64,000 nt of DNA. It comes from Nageia nagi (lineage: Eukaryota > Pinophyta). Numbering within the stretch: position 1 is the first letter of the stretch; each line of letters opens with the position of its first letter. Shown piece by piece: positions 34,217-48,523 of this stretch. The stretch spans positions 210,366,001-210,430,000 of the forward strand of contig JBITNC010000001.1 of the NCBI GenBank assembly GCA_050084985.1. Direction: 5' to 3'. The notes beneath the pieces are model-generated. The model made no database searches, was not told where the DNA came from, and saw only the letters and a list, made by a program, of their open reading frames with translations. Position numbers and translations under genes: made by a program.

Positions 34217-37200
34217 TGTAATGCATCCACATATTCCTATCAACTAGAACCTTAAATTTAAAACCTATTTTTTTTATTTAGTTTAACACTCAAATGATAT
34301 AGGAATGGACTAGGAGATACCACATGAGTTTAATAATATGGCTAGCTAGTTCAACACTCACATGATATGATTAATCAAGAACATAGGATAACCAACCCAG
34401 GTAAATTTTTGTAGTGTTCACTCCTTAACACTCATCTTGTTGAGAATATGTCTCAAAGGTAACCTCACCATTTCTATTCCATGTCCCATGTGCAAATAGG
34501 ATTTCTGGTCACATCATAGTATTTTTCTACTCAAGGCCCATACCATTAAAGAGATCGCACTTCCACTAAGTTAGCATCATCACCTAATGATAACTCTCCA
34601 TCTCATAGGAGTATATAACTTGTCCTAGGCAAGCTTCCTTATGATCAAGTAGCATCACCTATGGAATAATCATCATACCTCTATCTACTAACTACAAATG
34701 GTATGACTAGTAGATACCTTCACCTAATAATAGTAGTTTTTTCTAATTGCTATCCCCACTTGATACACCTATCAAAGGATATGGGTTTTTAGCCTTCTCA
34801 TAACTATTGGCTAGGCCCACCATGTGGTTTAGAATCCTCATTACGATAACTTGGGGAGCCATGGATATTAAACAATATCCTTAAATGGTTGTTTGGTCTA
34901 ATTTATTATTAATTATATTGAAAAAATAACCACCCATGAACTACTAACCATAAACTAATGTTTCCAAATAGTGAAGAGGGTATAAGACACCATGCATAAT
35001 ATAAGTTCTATGGTTTAACACCATTCATGATTACCCACAAGGTTCACATCAAAACTCTCATTTATAGGCTTGCTTAGGAAGTTACATTATTCTATTTACC
35101 CCATACATACTATATAGATTAAATAGGTCTACTTTAAAAGTCCTTATACATACATAAAGTAGTAAGTTATGAGGTAAGGTCTAGCCACTATTGCTACAAA
35201 ATTAATGTAGTGCTAAGTGGTCCTCATGCAAGGAATATTCATTTTATTTATCATTTAGTGGTATAGGTTTACTTAGTGAAGGTTCTTTGTCATTTTCTTT
35301 GCATTATTGCATACATTATTGAATCCATCCCAAAGGTTTCATTGGATTATATTATTCTTTTCAAGATTCTTCATGGTCCTTCATCAAAATATAGTAGAAT
35401 CTAAGTAGATTAGGTTTTACCTTATTAACTATATCTTATTATCATATTATCTAAGAACTCCCATATTTTTCCCAAAGGGTCCCTAATGTTTCCATTTATT
35501 CCCAATGGATCCCATTTGTACCCATTTTGATCCCAATGATTCCTAAGTCTTCCAAGTGATCCCAAACTATCATTTGGAATCTTAACTCAACTTTAGAATT
35601 TTTTCTATATTATTGGGAAATTTTTAGGTTTATTGGGATTAATGACCTAATCAATCTACTTCTTATATATTATTCATTGATCCCTAAACATTTGTAATAT
35701 CTATGAATCATTTTTGTATAAAAATAATGTTAATTCCTACTTCTATTTACTTAATCATTGCTAACTAAATCATTAATCATAACATGTAATAATTATAATG
35801 TTGTTCATAATGAAACTCATTAAATAACAATGCTAGCATTTCCAAACACAAAATCACCTACTTTTCATTTTTCATTCACTATACTAATAAGACATAAATA
35901 CAAAATAATCCTAATTAAATATTTCTAAGTTGATAATCAATTATAAGAAGGTTGAATACATCTCATAAACTTCATTTTTCAACATCTAAGATAATGAAAA
36001 AGATTTCATACATTTATTACAAAGGACATTAATATATTATAAATATAATACAAATGAGGTATATTACATCATATCTTATTAATAAATTTGTAATTCATCA
36101 TTATCTCATCATAGAGCACCTTCATTGAAATTCAAGCAACGAGCACCTTCATTGACCTTTGGTGGATGGGTCGAGTACTAGGAGGGAGGAGGATTGGGAC
36201 ATACCCATTTATTTTTAATTATCCATGATGCAATAAAATTACATGATTTTTAAATCTTTAGATCTTAGGAGGATTTTAGGTCCTTTTTAGACTACCCCTT
36301 TTCCTTGATCTATTATCTTGCAATTATTAACATTTTCCATTATTGCACCCTACGGGATTGTAGCTTTAATAATACCTCAATATTAATGATATAAATTATC
36401 AAATTATTACAATTAAGTCAATGTATTGAAAAAATTAAAAGTTTCATTTATTTAAATCCCCCTCCTATTATTTGTAAATCATATACCATTAATACATAAT
36501 TATAAAATTACACCATAAAATTTCCATTATCAAACTATACTAATAATTCTATTAGCATTAGTCTATGTATGACATTTGAAACAACAATCCATAATATAAT
36601 GTTATATCCATGTTTATTAATTATTTGGATAAAATCATAATTTAATCACTTAAGGAATTTAATTCACTATTCTAGTAGAGTAGAGTGGAGGCAACTCATC
36701 CTATGTAGAGAGGAGAGATTTATCTACTACACCCTTTATCCTACAAGCCCTTCACCACATGAAAAAATATTGAAGTTTTCTATGTCCTTCTTTTGGTAGG
36801 ATGAACTCTGTATAAGTAATGTTCATTGAGGGAGAATTTTCCAAGTGATAAACCAACACATTTGTGAGGATCAATTATAGTTGATGATGGAAAAAAGAAG
36901 ACCTCATTTTGTTTAACACCTTCTAGTAAGTCATAAATATAAGACCTTAGAATTTATAAATAAATAACTAAAAATAAATTTCTAAATATCTCTATTATGC
37001 ACACTCATATGAGCTCATAGAGGGAAGTAGTGACCCTATGAATATTTTGGATGAAATTAGACCTTACAAAGGGGCTCTTGATCAATGCATGGAATAATTC
37101 ATGGGTAAAATGCTCAAAAACCTTCATGGGGATGTGAATATTAATTTAATCAATATTTGTAACTTTAATATATAGCCATTTATAATGGAAGCTCAAAGAG

Positions 37201-39029
37201 ATTAGGAAGGTGATAGGAAGAATAAGGAACTAAGGTTCCTTTCTACATACAAGGTTGGGAAAAATTGATCAATGGTATGATCTAGTTGTAGAGGTAGAAA
37301 ACTAAATCTTACATCCAAATCTCTTTTATCAAGGCTATCATGAGAGTAGAGGGGATAACACTCCACTAAATAAGATTAAATACACCATGTAAATAGGAGT
37401 ATAGTATATAAACTATAGGATTTGATTCACATAAAACATTCTTACAGAGTAATAGATGCCAAGGGAAGGGATGATAACTATGAGCAATAGGTGATATCAT
37501 GCAAATTCTTAATATACTAAAGAGAAAATCAAAAGAAATAGAAACATTCATGAGCCATGGTGATTAGTAAAATATTTAATCTTCCATAAAAATAAATTAC
37601 AACTATCCAAATCAAGGATTATATAAGAGCTAAAGAGGGGCACCTTGCTTAAATAAGGGAAAGAGAGAGAGAGAGATCTACTACTCCAAGGGCTCCAAAG
37701 TGAGAAGAGATAGCTTAGTTGCTTAGTGGTGGATTATTTTATTAGTGGTAGAAATTATTTTACTATTCCCATAAAAATATCATAAAATAGATTTTTACTT
37801 GATACTTTCCACCCTTAGATCTAAATAAAGGAAAAATAATAAAAGAAAATCCCACTCCTTTACTTTTTAAAGAAAAGATATGGTACTAACCTTCACATGC
37901 AACATGTCCTACCACTATGTCTCTTCAAATGGTACAAGATATCTAACAACAATTAATTCTATAAAGTTTTATCAAACATTACTTTCATACAACTCATTAA
38001 ATACATCAAATTAGAACTACTTTAACTAGGCTTTGAAAAAAATGTAAGAGAATGCACCTTGACTTGGAGAGGGAAGAGAGACTTCTTTTCTTCACATAAA
38101 TCTACACCCAAGCTTGAGAATAATAAAAATTAAATAATAAGAGATAGATAGGTAAGTGTTTTTCTAATGTTCCACCCCTCCTATTTATAGCCAAAGGGGT
38201 TCAATTGTGTTCAAATGAACATCTCTTTATCCTTTCAATAATTTTTGAAGGTAGGTTTGATTAAAGTTATGATTGATTGTAATGGCATTTAATACCTTGG
38301 AACATTTTTTATTAACTAATAAATTAGTACCAACTATTATCCATACCTAACACAAGGAAACAAAACTAATTATGGTCATTAATCCATTATTTTTCTAACC
38401 ATTAAATATCTTGTAACACCACAAGGTGACCTTAGTATTTTTTCTAATAGTATTTTTACTATTAGCCCCATTTAGCAATAATATGGGCACTCATTTTTAA
38501 CTTTTAACCCATTTGAATTTATTTTTCTAATATTTATAAATTTTTGAATTTAAATAAGGTATATTCCTTTTTACCTCTATTTTCAAAATTTGAAATTCAA
38601 AACTTACAAGCAAAATACACCTTTACCTACGATGGTCACCTCATCTTGCAAGGCAAGATTAATCCATAAATATTTGTAAATATATTTCCATCAAGAAACT
38701 AGTAATCATAGTAATTATTCTATATGCAACTACATGATTTATGATGGTCATAGGGTGTGTTAGTGATTTAAAGCCAATCATTTCCTCCTTCTTACCCTTT
38801 CATTCCCCTCACTAATTCACCTTGGTCCTTAGGGTCTTTGGATCACTTCTCCATATCTAGGTAACATGTTATGTGCATCATGAAATACCTTGAAGCCAAC
38901 ATCAAATTATCATAACTAATACATATTCTATTATCAAACTCATAATCATCAAAACATTATTCAAATATGATCCATTCAAATCCTTAATGGTACTAGAGGT
39001 CAAATAGTTTCTTGAGGTGGGTCATGACA
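34217..39029 (-). repeat. 3' LTR of the chromovirus (4813 bp)
   Basis: Partner of 43724-48523, collinear over its whole length. It contains a (GA)n run near 37660 and a TATA box at 38181-38190. Small open frames inside it (such as 37366-37551) are not conserved in the partner. Confidence 0.92.
38181..38190 (-). promoter_or_regulatory. TATA box in chromovirus LTR
   Basis: CTATAAATAG on the minus strand, preceded by ttgg and followed by gaggggtgg. In the 5' LTR the same site (47679-47688) reads CTACAAATAG, so the promoter copy that would drive the element has lost the consensus. Confidence 0.6.
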
Positions 39030-39047
39030 TACACCCCCATTAAAAGG
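39030..39047 (-). promoter_or_regulatory. Polypurine tract of the chromovirus
   Basis: Reads CCTTTTAATGGGGGTGTA on the minus strand, adjoining the 3' LTR start TGTCATGAC. Confidence 0.75.
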
Positions 39048-39109
39048 AACATAGTCCCCTTTGTTCTTACATACAAACATAAAATTTATAAATGTTTCAA
39101 ATAATTAAT

Positions 39110-40470
39110 TAAATAAATAAATATAGAAATTATGTTTTCATAGTTGCTACATCTTCCCATGTAGAAGATGAATAAGAATATTTATCCCATTGGACTAGAC
39201 ATTCATTAATTTCCCTATTTCTTAGGTTCCTATTCCTAAGAACTAAGATCTTGATATGGATTACTTCAATTGCATGAAGGTCCAACATATACAAATCAAA
39301 TAAATCTAAAACATGAGAAGGGTTAGCAACATACTTTCATAATAAGGAGACATGAAATATATCATGCATTTTAGACAAACTTGGTGCTAAGGCAAGTTTA
39401 TAGGCTATTGGACTCTTCTTTTCCACAATTTCAAAAGAACCAACAAATCAAGCATCCAATTTAGTTCACTTTATGAAACTTTTCATGGGTTGGAATCGTA
39501 AATAGACATTATCACCTAAAGAAAATTCTTAAGGATTTCTCTTAAGATTGGCATAACTCTTTTATCGATTAGCAGCTTCCTTAAACTTTTATCAAATAGA
39601 ATTTAGCTACTCCTCCATTTGCTTTAATATTTCTAGTTGTATCATTACCAAATCCTCTTGATTATCCTAATTCAAAAGAGTTTTGCATCTCCTTCCATAC
39701 AATGCTTCAAATGGAGCCATTCCTAAAGATGAATGATAGCCATTATTGCATGCAAACTCAACCAAATAAAGATAATCTTCCCATTTAGTCTTTTGTTCCA
39801 TGCAATAAATTTTGATCATGTCCTCAAGGATTTTGTTTACATGTTCTATCTACTCATCTATCTCAAGATGATAAGTTAAGCTCATGTTTAACTTTATACC
39901 CAATGCCTTATGTAATGGTTTCTAGAATATTGAAGTGAATTTAGAATCCCTATTTGAGATTATTACTTTAGGAAATATATGCTATCTAAAGATTTCATTT
40001 GTAAATGTATTGAATACTATAGGGGCATCATCTATGATATTACTAAGTATAAAATGTGTAACATTTATTAACTTATCAATCATAACCAATATGGAGTCAT
40101 GATGAAATCTAGTTTTTAAAAAACCAACTATAAAATCCATTGAAATCACTTGCCATTTCTAGGTCAGAATATCATGGGGATACAAATATCCATGTAGATG
40201 CTAATGTTCTACTTTCACTTTTTAACATTACAAGTATCTTACCAAAAACTCTATTATATCGTTCTTCATTCCATAATAATAGAATTTTTGTTTTAATTCT
40301 TCACTCATCTTTGTTCCTCCTAGATGTGTTACATATGGAGGATGATGGGCTTCTTGCAATATTAAATTTCTTAAATATTCTTTTTTTGGAATGAGTAATT
40401 TATCTATAAAATACCAAATTCCATATTTTTTAATAAATTCTTTAGATGAAGGATTAACTTTCTTTATCAT
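39110..40470 (-). pseudogene. Chromovirus integrase with chromodomain-like tail
   Basis: Zinc-binding part at about 40355-40230: EAHHPPYVTHLGGTKM supplies the two His, followed by KFYYYGMKNDI. Core: ISMDFIVGF (first Asp, about 40140), NRDSKFTS (second Asp, about 39940) and the MSLTYHLEIDE region (about 39880) where the catalytic Glu lies, though this segment has a stop where Gln or Gly is usual. FACNNGYHSSLGMAPFEALY (about 39750-39690) is the conserved gypsy block. The C-terminal part has GDNVYLRFQPM (about 39510) and SKMHDIFHVSLL (about 39370). At about 39240-39140 comes NRNLRNREINECLVQW then SSTWED, resembling the terminal module of Tekay/Del chromoviruses. Numerous stops; inactive. Confidence 0.85.
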
Positions 40471-40559
40471 TTCCCTAATGTTATAGTATAGATCCTCTTA
40501 TTTTAAGATTCTCACTTGATCAAACAAGTCAAATTAACTTCTTATCATGGCATTTATAT

Positions 40560-41800
40560 GTCTTATTTAACTTAATGCATCTATCACCTTATTTTCCTTA
40601 CCCTTGGTATACTCAATACCAAAATCATATTTGGTGATGAATTCCATCCATCACCTTCATCTAGCATTTAAGTCAGGTTGATTGAACATGTATTTCAAAC
40701 TTTGATGATGTATTTCCAATTTCAAAGGTTTCCTAACATGTAATGCCTCCACATCTTGAGTGTGTACACTAAAACTATCAACTTAATATCATGTGTAGCA
40801 TAATTCAACTCATGTGGCTTTAACTTTCTAGATTCATATGCTACAAGATTTCCATTTTGCTATAGTACTCCACCCAAACCCTCTAATGATGCATATGTAC
40901 ATACTATAAAGTCATTATGTGGGTTAGGGATAGTGAGAACTAGCATGGAGATAAGATTTTATTTTAGAGTTATGAAAACATTTTTGCACTTCATAGTCCA
41001 CTTAAATACTTTATTTTTCTTTCATAATATAGTGATAGGATTGGCTATCTTTGAAATTCCTTACCAAATATTTTATAATATCCAACTAATCCCATTAAAT
41101 TTCTTACTTCAATCATATTTATTGGTGTAGTCCAACTCATTATTATCTCCACCTTTTTAAGGTTAACTAAAATTCCTTAAACAATAATAATGTGACCTAA
41201 ATACTAAATGTGGAAAACATAGAAATCATACTTAACCAATTTACCATATAGTTAATGTCATCTCAAAACCTCTAAGGCTAATCTCAAATGATGGTTATGT
41301 TCCTCCTCATTCCTTGAGTATATGAGGATATCATCTAAAAAAACTAGCATAAAATTATCTAAGCATTCTTGGTAAACATTATTCATCAAATTCATGAATG
41401 TTGCAATAGCATTTGTTAATCCAAATGGTAAGACCATAAACTCATAATGTCCATATCAAGTCTTGAATGTTGTCATATAGGTATCTGATTCTTTTATCCT
41501 CAACTAGTGATAACTTGATCTTAATTCTATCTTAGAAAATATAGTAGCATCTTTGATTTGGTTGAACAAGTCATCAATTCAAGGTAGAGGATACCTATTA
41601 TTGATGGTGATCTTGTTCAACATCCTATAGTTAATACATAGTCTCATAGTTCAATTATTCTTTTTGATAAACAATATAAGAGCATACCAAGGTAATACAC
41701 TAGGTTTTATCAGCCCTTTTTCCAAAAGATCTTATAATTACACTTTTAACTCTTACATCTCAATGGTGTTCATTCTATAGGGGTTTCTAGAGATAGGTTA
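40560..41800 (-). pseudogene. Chromovirus reverse transcriptase and RNase H
   Basis: RT from about 41800: PISRNPYRMN, ELKV, LLEKGLIKPS, LCINYRMLNKITINNRYPLP (about 41640-41590), [18 protein letters not shown] (about 41450-41395), then the catalytic [15 protein letters not shown] (about 41345-41300). RNase H follows at about 40910: FIVCTYASLEGLGGVL, where the family's catalytic Asp (T-D-A-S) is Tyr, then [18 protein letters not shown] (about 40850-40780) and [11 protein letters not shown]. Copies element RNA into DNA in intact relatives; here it is broken by stops and the lost catalytic Asp. Confidence 0.88.
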
Positions 41801-42229
41801 AACTCCTATCACTAGATCTATCAAGAAGTATAATTCTCATTTTGGGGGTAGACCTAGTAATTCCTTAGGAAATACATCCTTATATTCCCTTAACATAGTA
41901 TACTTGTTTAAAATTTCTATATCATTATCATCTTCTTCCACTTATTTAACCTTAACTACAAAGATCATTTCCCTTTTCTAATACTTCTTCTCATTTGCAT
42001 GGTTGTGATCAAGTATAGTTAAAATGGTCCTTGATCACTAAACACCTTGTATTGATTTTGGGATAAATGATTATATTCCACCCATATTTTTTGAAAATTG
42101 ATTAAGGACTTATGTGCCATTAACCAATCCATTACTAGGATAATATTATAGGAAGCTAAGGGAACCACATATAAGTCCCACACAATAAACCCTTTGGGTA
42201 ACTCTATCTCAACATTCCTAAAATATTAT

Positions 42230-43560
42230 TTGATAGAGCATTTTTGACCTGACCAAAACTCTACTTACCATTCATTTATCACAAATTATAGTGCTTTTAA
42301 CATGTATTTAACTAAATAATTCAAAATTAAACTATTCATTGCACCTTAATCTATCAAAACTTTAAAATATTTACAAGAAATTTCACCCAAGATATAGAGA
42401 GTTGTAGCTTGTCCTTTAGTTTTCCCTAATATAGTTGCTACAAAGATTTGATGATCATTAGGTGGGTCAATCTTTAGATGGCATTAACTTGCATAATGTG
42501 CTCCATCATAATTCCAACATCCATCATGCAAAGCTTTCTTTTGCTCTAAATTACTATCCTTATGAATATATTGATTATTTATTTTCTTAAGGAATCCTTT
42601 TTTTTGGTTCTTAAATCCTTGATTTCCATTTCCATGCTTCTAATTCTACCTTTTGAATTGCTAATTCATCTTTTATAAACCCTTATTCCTAGGTTATTTC
42701 TTCTCAACACCTCTATTCTTTTGAAAAGGTCCCTTATATTTTTCATTTGGTAAATAGTTCACAAAGGTTTTTATAATACCCAAGTTACTTTCCACTCTCT
42801 TAGCTAGATCATAATCTTGTTTCAAGGTCTTAGGGTTTAAGATGTTCACCATAGTATTGATTTTAGAATCCAACCCTACCAAGAATATGTGAACCTTCAA
42901 GTGATTTTTGTCATCTAGAATATACTTAAGAAGTTTGATGAACCTTTGATGATAGCTATGCATAGTCATGGAACCTTATTTAAGTTTATAATATTCTTCA
43001 TATTTCTTGTCAAAATAGATTTAAGGAATAAATATTTTCTTGAATTATTCCCCAAATTCTAGCCACTTCAAATACTAAATTCCATGCTCAACTTTGTAGG
43101 CATTGCACTATTTGAGAGCAATATATTGAAATTTATAGGTAGCCCATATGATCTTAAACTTGTGTATCTAGGCTTTCTTTAGATTTGTTGCAAGTTCTTA
43201 TTTGATCTTTTTTTAAATCTAGTTATTTAGTCCACTCAATATTGCTTATGCTAGAATGAATGGATCAAATTTTTATCTTGGAGGGTCAACTCTTTGACTC
43301 AACAAATTATTTATTAGCTCTTGCTACTATGCCATATGCTCTTAGAGTCTCATGATGACTTCTTCTCCTCCATTATTTTTATTGGAATGGAAAGAATAAC
43401 TCTCAGTATTATTTGTAAGAACCAATTGATTAGCATTCCTCATTATTCCTCTTCTACCATTTTAACCCTTAACATTTGCATTTTGGCCCCTAACATTTCT
43501 TTAGTTTGCACTAGCATTAGCATTCATGGGAAGGCTATTTGTGGTATGTTATCACAGGTT
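42230..43560 (-). pseudogene. Chromovirus gag and protease
   Basis: The gag core at about 43070-42900 shows WLEFGE-type, FKKIFIP, FDKKYEEYYKLK and GSMTMHSYHQRFIKLLKYI, the retrotransposon-gag pattern W-x-x-F-x-x-x-F...L-x-Q-G-x-M-x-V-x-x-Y. An open stretch of 91 codons (42969-42694) continues with FLVGLDSKINTMV and ends in a basic segment. The zinc knuckle at about 42530-42490 reads CWNYDGAHYAS, a stop, then C: the second Cys of CCHC has become Tyr. The protease at about 42365 has KVLIDxGAMNSLI, with a stop (x) at the residue between Asp and Gly of the active site. Confidence 0.82.
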
Positions 43561-43710
43561 GCTTGAAGCTCTAGTTACACATCTTAGGAGTGCCATAATC
43601 TAATTCAACCAAATGGTATTATTATTAGGCTCATGCATACTCAATCTAGACTTTCTAAACTTTCATAGCAAAAGAGTTATGGACCATAGGCTCCAGGGTT
43701 TGAACTTGAT

Positions 43711-43722
43711 GCTCTAATACCA
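43711..43722 (-). promoter_or_regulatory. Primer-binding site (tRNA-iMet type)
   Basis: TGGTATTAGAGC on the minus strand, 11 of 12 matches to TGGTATCAGAGC, one base inside the 5' LTR boundary at 43724. Confidence 0.9.
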
Positions 43723-43723
43723 A

Positions 43724-46700
43724 TGTAATGCATCCGAATATTCTTATCAACTAGAAACATAAATTTTAAAACTAATTTTTTTATTATTTATTTTAACACT
43801 CAAATGATCTAGGAATAGACTAGATAATCCCACATGAGTTTAATAATGCTACTAGCTAGTTAGCACTCACATGGTATGATTAGTCAAAAACATGAGATAA
43901 CCAACCTTGTTAAAATTTTCTAGTGTTCATTCCTCAACACTCATCTTATTAATAATATGCCTCAAAGGTAACCTCACCATTCTTATTCCATTTCCCATGT
44001 GTAATAAGCTTTTTGGTCATGGTGTAGTGGTTTTCTACTTGAGGCCCATACCACTTGAGAGACCATACTTCCACTAAGTTAGTATTATCACCTAATGATA
44101 AATCTCCATTTCATAGGAGTAGATAACTTATTATAGGTAATATTCCTTATAAATAGGTAGCATCACCTATGTAACAATCATCATACCTCTATTTGCTAAC
44201 TAGAAATCGTATAACTACTAGCTACCCTCACCTAGTAATAGTAGTTTTTTTCAATTGCTATCTCCACCTAAAACACCTATCAAAGAATATGGGTTCCTAG
44301 CCTACCCATAACTATTGGCTAGGCCCACCATGTGGTATAGCATCCCCATGCCCATGACTTTAGGATCCATGAATATTAAATAATATCCTTGAGTGGTTGT
44401 TTAGTCTAATTTATTATTAATTATGTTGACAAAAGAACCACCCATGACCTATTAACCATAAACTAATATTCCTAAATAGTGAAGAGGGTACAAGATACCA
44501 TGCATAATATAAGTTTTAGGGTTTAAAATTATTCATATTTTCCCATGAGGCATACATAATAAGTCTTGGTTATAGGCTTGCTTATGATGTTACATTATTT
44601 TATTAATCCCATATGCATTATATAGAGTAAATACATCTACTTAAAATTCCTCATACATACATAAAGTAGTAATTTGTGAGGTAAGGTCTACCCACTATTG
44701 ATACAAAAGTAATGTAGTGCTAAGTGGTCCTCACATAAGGAATATTTCTTTTATTTGTTATTTAATGGTATAGGTTTACTTGGTGAAGGTTATTTGCTAT
44801 TTTTTTTGCATTATTGAGTCCATCCAAAAGGTTTCATTGGTTTGGATTATTATTTTCAAGATTCTCCATGGACCTTGGTTGAAATATGGTAGAATATAAG
44901 TAGATTAGGTTTGAACTTATTAATTTTATCTTATTACCATATTATCTAAGAACTCCCATATTTTTTCTAAAGGATCCCAAATGGTTCCATTTATTCCCAA
45001 TGGGTCCCATTTATACCCATTTTGATCCCAATGATCCCTAAATTCTCCCAAGTGATCCTAAACTATCATTTGGAATTTGAACTTGACTTTAGGATTATTT
45101 TTAAATCATTGGGAAAGTTTTGGATTTATTGGGATTAATGACTTAATCAATCTACTTCTTATATATTCTTCATCGACCCCTAAAAATTTGAAATATCTAT
45201 TAATCATTGTTGTATAAAAACAAATATTAATTCCTACTTCTATTTACTTAATCATTACTAGTTAAAGCATTAATCAAAATATGTAATAATTATAATGTTG
45301 TTTGTAATGAAACTCATTAAATCACAATGCTAACATTTCTAGATATAAAATCATCTAATTTTCATTTACCATTTATTATACTAACAAGAGATAACTACAA
45401 AACAATCCTCATTGAATATTTCTAAGTTAATAATCAATTACAAGAAGGTCAAATACATCTCATTAACTTCATTTGTCAACATCTAAGATAATGAAAAAGC
45501 TTTCATACAATTATTACAAAGGACATTAATACATCATAGATATAATAAAAATTATGTATATTACATCATCTCTTATTAATGAATCAATAATTCATCATTA
45601 TCTCATCATGAAGCACCTTCATCGATCTTTGAGTAGTGAGCACCTTCATGGAACTATGGTGGATGGGTTGAGTACTAAGAGGGAGGAGGATTAGGACATA
45701 CCCATTTGTTTTTAATTGAACATGATGCAATAAAATTACATGATTTCTAAATCCTTAGATCTCATGAGGATTTTAGGTCCTTTTCAAACTACCTATTTTC
45801 CTTGATCTATTATCTTACAAATATTAACATTTTCCATTAATTACACCCTATAGGATTGTAGCTTTGATAATACCTCAACACTAATGATATCAAATATCAA
45901 ATTATTACAATGAAGTTAATGTATTGAAAAAATTAAAATTTCCATTTATCTAAATTCCCCTCCTACTATTTGTAAATCATATACTATTGATACATAATTA
46001 TAAAATTACTCCATAAAATTTCCATTATCAAACTATACTGATAATTTTTCATTAGCATTAGTCTATGTATGACATTTGAAATAAAAATCAATACTATAAT
46101 ATTATATCCACATTTATTAATTATTTATATAAAATCATAATTTAATCACTTAAGGGGTTTAATTCATTATTCTAGCAAAACAAAGAATATGCAACTCATC
46201 TTGCATAGAGAGGAGAGATTTATCTACTACAACCTTTATCCTACAAGCTCTTCACTGCATGATGAAGGATTGAAGTTTCCTATGTCTTTCTTACAATAGG
46301 ATTAAATCTATAGAAGTAACATTCATTGAGGGATAATTCACTAGGTGATAAACTAACACATTAGGAAGGATCAATGATAGGCAATGATGGTAAAAAGAAA
46401 ACCTCCTTTTATTTGATGCCTTTTAGCAGGTCATAAATAGAAGACCTCAAACTTTGCAAATAAATAAATAAAAATAACTTTCTAAAAATTTCTATTATTG
46501 CATGTGCTCATATGAGCTCACAAAGGGAAGTAATGATCCTATGAATATTTTTGGTGAAAACAAACCTTTCAAAGGGGCTCTTGATTGATGCATAGGAGAA
46601 TTCATTGGTAAAATACTCAAAAACCTTCATGGGGGCATGAATCTTCATTTAATCAATCTTTGTAACTTTAATCTATAGTTGCCTATTATTGAAGCTCAAA

Positions 46701-48523
46701 GAGAGTAGGAGGGTGATAAGGAGAATAAGGAACTAAGGTTATTTATTGCATATAAGGTTAGGAAAAATTGATCAATAATATGATCTACTTGTAGAGGAGG
46801 AAAACCAAATCCTGCATTCAACTTTCTTTTAGTAAGTCTATCATTAGAGTAGAGGGATAGCACTCCACTTAATAAGATTAAATCCACTATGTAAATAGGA
46901 TTATAGTATACAAACTCTAAGATTTGATTCATATAAAATATTCTCATAGAGTAATAGATGCCAAGGGAAGGAATGATAACTATGAGTAATAGGTGCTATC
47001 ATGTAAATTCTTAAGAGATTAAAGATAAAATCAAAAGAACTAGAAATAGCCATGAGCCATGGTGATTAATAAAGTATTTAATCTTCCATAAAAAAAATAA
47101 CAACTATTTGAATCAAAGAGTAGACAAGAGCTAATGAGGGGAACCTCACTTAAATAAGGGAAAGAGAGAGAGAGCTCTACTACTCCATGGGCTCTAAAGT
47201 GAGAAGAGATAGCTTAGTTTCTTAGTGGTGGCTGATTTTATTAGTGGTAGAAATTATTTTACTAGTCCCATAAAAATATAATAAAATAAATTTATGCACA
47301 AAACTTTCCACCCTTAGATCTAAATAAAGGGAAAAAATAGAAAACAATCCCACTCCTTTACTTTTTAAAGAAAGGACATGGTACCAACCTTCACATGCAA
47401 CATGTCTAACCACTATGTATTTTCAAATGGTATAAGGTCTCTAATAACAATTAATTCTATGAATATTTATCAAACATTACTTTCATACAACTTATTAAAT
47501 ATATCAAATTAGTACTACTTTAACTAAGCTTTTAAAAAAATGCAAAAGAATGCACCTTGACTTGGAGAGGGAAGAGAGACTTCTTTTCTTTATGTACCTG
47601 TACACCTAAACTTGAGAATAACAAAAATGAAATAATAAGAGATAGATAGGTAGATGTTTTTATAATGTTCCACCCCTCCTATTTGTAGCCAAAGGGATTC
47701 AAGTGTGTCCAAATGAATAGCTCCTCATCCTTTCAATAATTTTTGAAGGTAGGTTTGATTAAATTTGTGAATGATTGTAATGGCATTTAATACCTTGGAA
47801 CCTTTTTTAATGAATAAATTAGTGCCAACTATTATTCATACCTAACATAAGGAAATGAAACTAAGTAGGTCATTACTCCATTATTTTCCTAACTATTAAA
47901 TATCTTGTAACACTACAAGGTGACCTTAGTTTTTTTCTAATAGTGTTTTTACTATTAGCCCCATTTGGCAATAATATGGATACTCATTTTTAATGTTCAT
48001 CCAATCTAAATTTATTTTTCTAAATTTGTATAAATTTTTAAATTTAAATAATGTATATTCCTTTTTTCCTCTATTTTCAAAATTTGAAATTCAAAATTCA
48101 TAATCAAAATATACCTTTACCTATGATGATCACTTCATCCTATAGGGCAAGATTAATCCACACATATTTAGAAACATATTTACATCAAGAAATTGATAAT
48201 CATAGTAATTATTATAAATAAAACTACATGATTTACAATGGTCATAAGGTGTGTGAGTGATTAAAAGTTAATCATTTCCTCCTTCTTACCCTTTCATTCC
48301 CATCACCAATTCACCTTGGTCCTTAGGGTCTTTGGATCGCTTCTCCATCTCGATGTAACATGTTACCTATATCATGAAATACCTTGAAGTTAGCATCAAA
48401 TTATCATAACTAATACATATTTTGTTATCAAAATCATAATCATCACAACATTATTCAAACATGATCCATTCAAATCCTTGATGGTACTCAAGGTCACATA
48501 GTATCTTGAGATGAGTCATGATA
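43724..48523 (-). repeat. 5' LTR of the chromovirus (4800 bp)
   Basis: Collinear with 34217-39029. It begins TGTAATGCATCC on the plus strand like its partner and ends GTCATGATA, where the other copy has GTCATGACA. Confidence 0.92.

Larger units (their letters stand above)
34217..48523 (-). mobile_element. Ty3/gypsy chromovirus (Tekay/Del-like) with 4.8-kb LTRs
   Basis: Minus-strand element of 14.3 kb: LTRs 34217-39029 and 43724-48523, interior 39030-43723. On the minus strand the LTRs read TGTCATGAC...GCATTACA; the 5' one now starts TATCATGAC. PBS at 43711-43722, PPT at 39030-39047, flanking 5-mers TTTTA and TTTTG (four of five). The interior encodes gag, protease, RT, RNase H, integrase and a chromodomain-like tail, in gypsy order. 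Long LTRs and the tail sequence suit the Tekay/Del lineage. By eye the LTRs agree at roughly nine bases in ten, and the coding region has many stops. It splits a plant-mobile-domain gene. Confidence 0.9.

Noticed and set aside
40140-41130. Plus-strand frames 40140-40394 and 40933-41130
   Set aside because: Antisense to the chromovirus integrase and RNase H, which show clear motifs on the minus strand.
37366-47413. Short minus-strand frames inside the chromovirus LTRs (37366-37551, 46696-46947, 47222-47413)
   Set aside because: Not conserved between the two LTR copies at matching positions; no domain.
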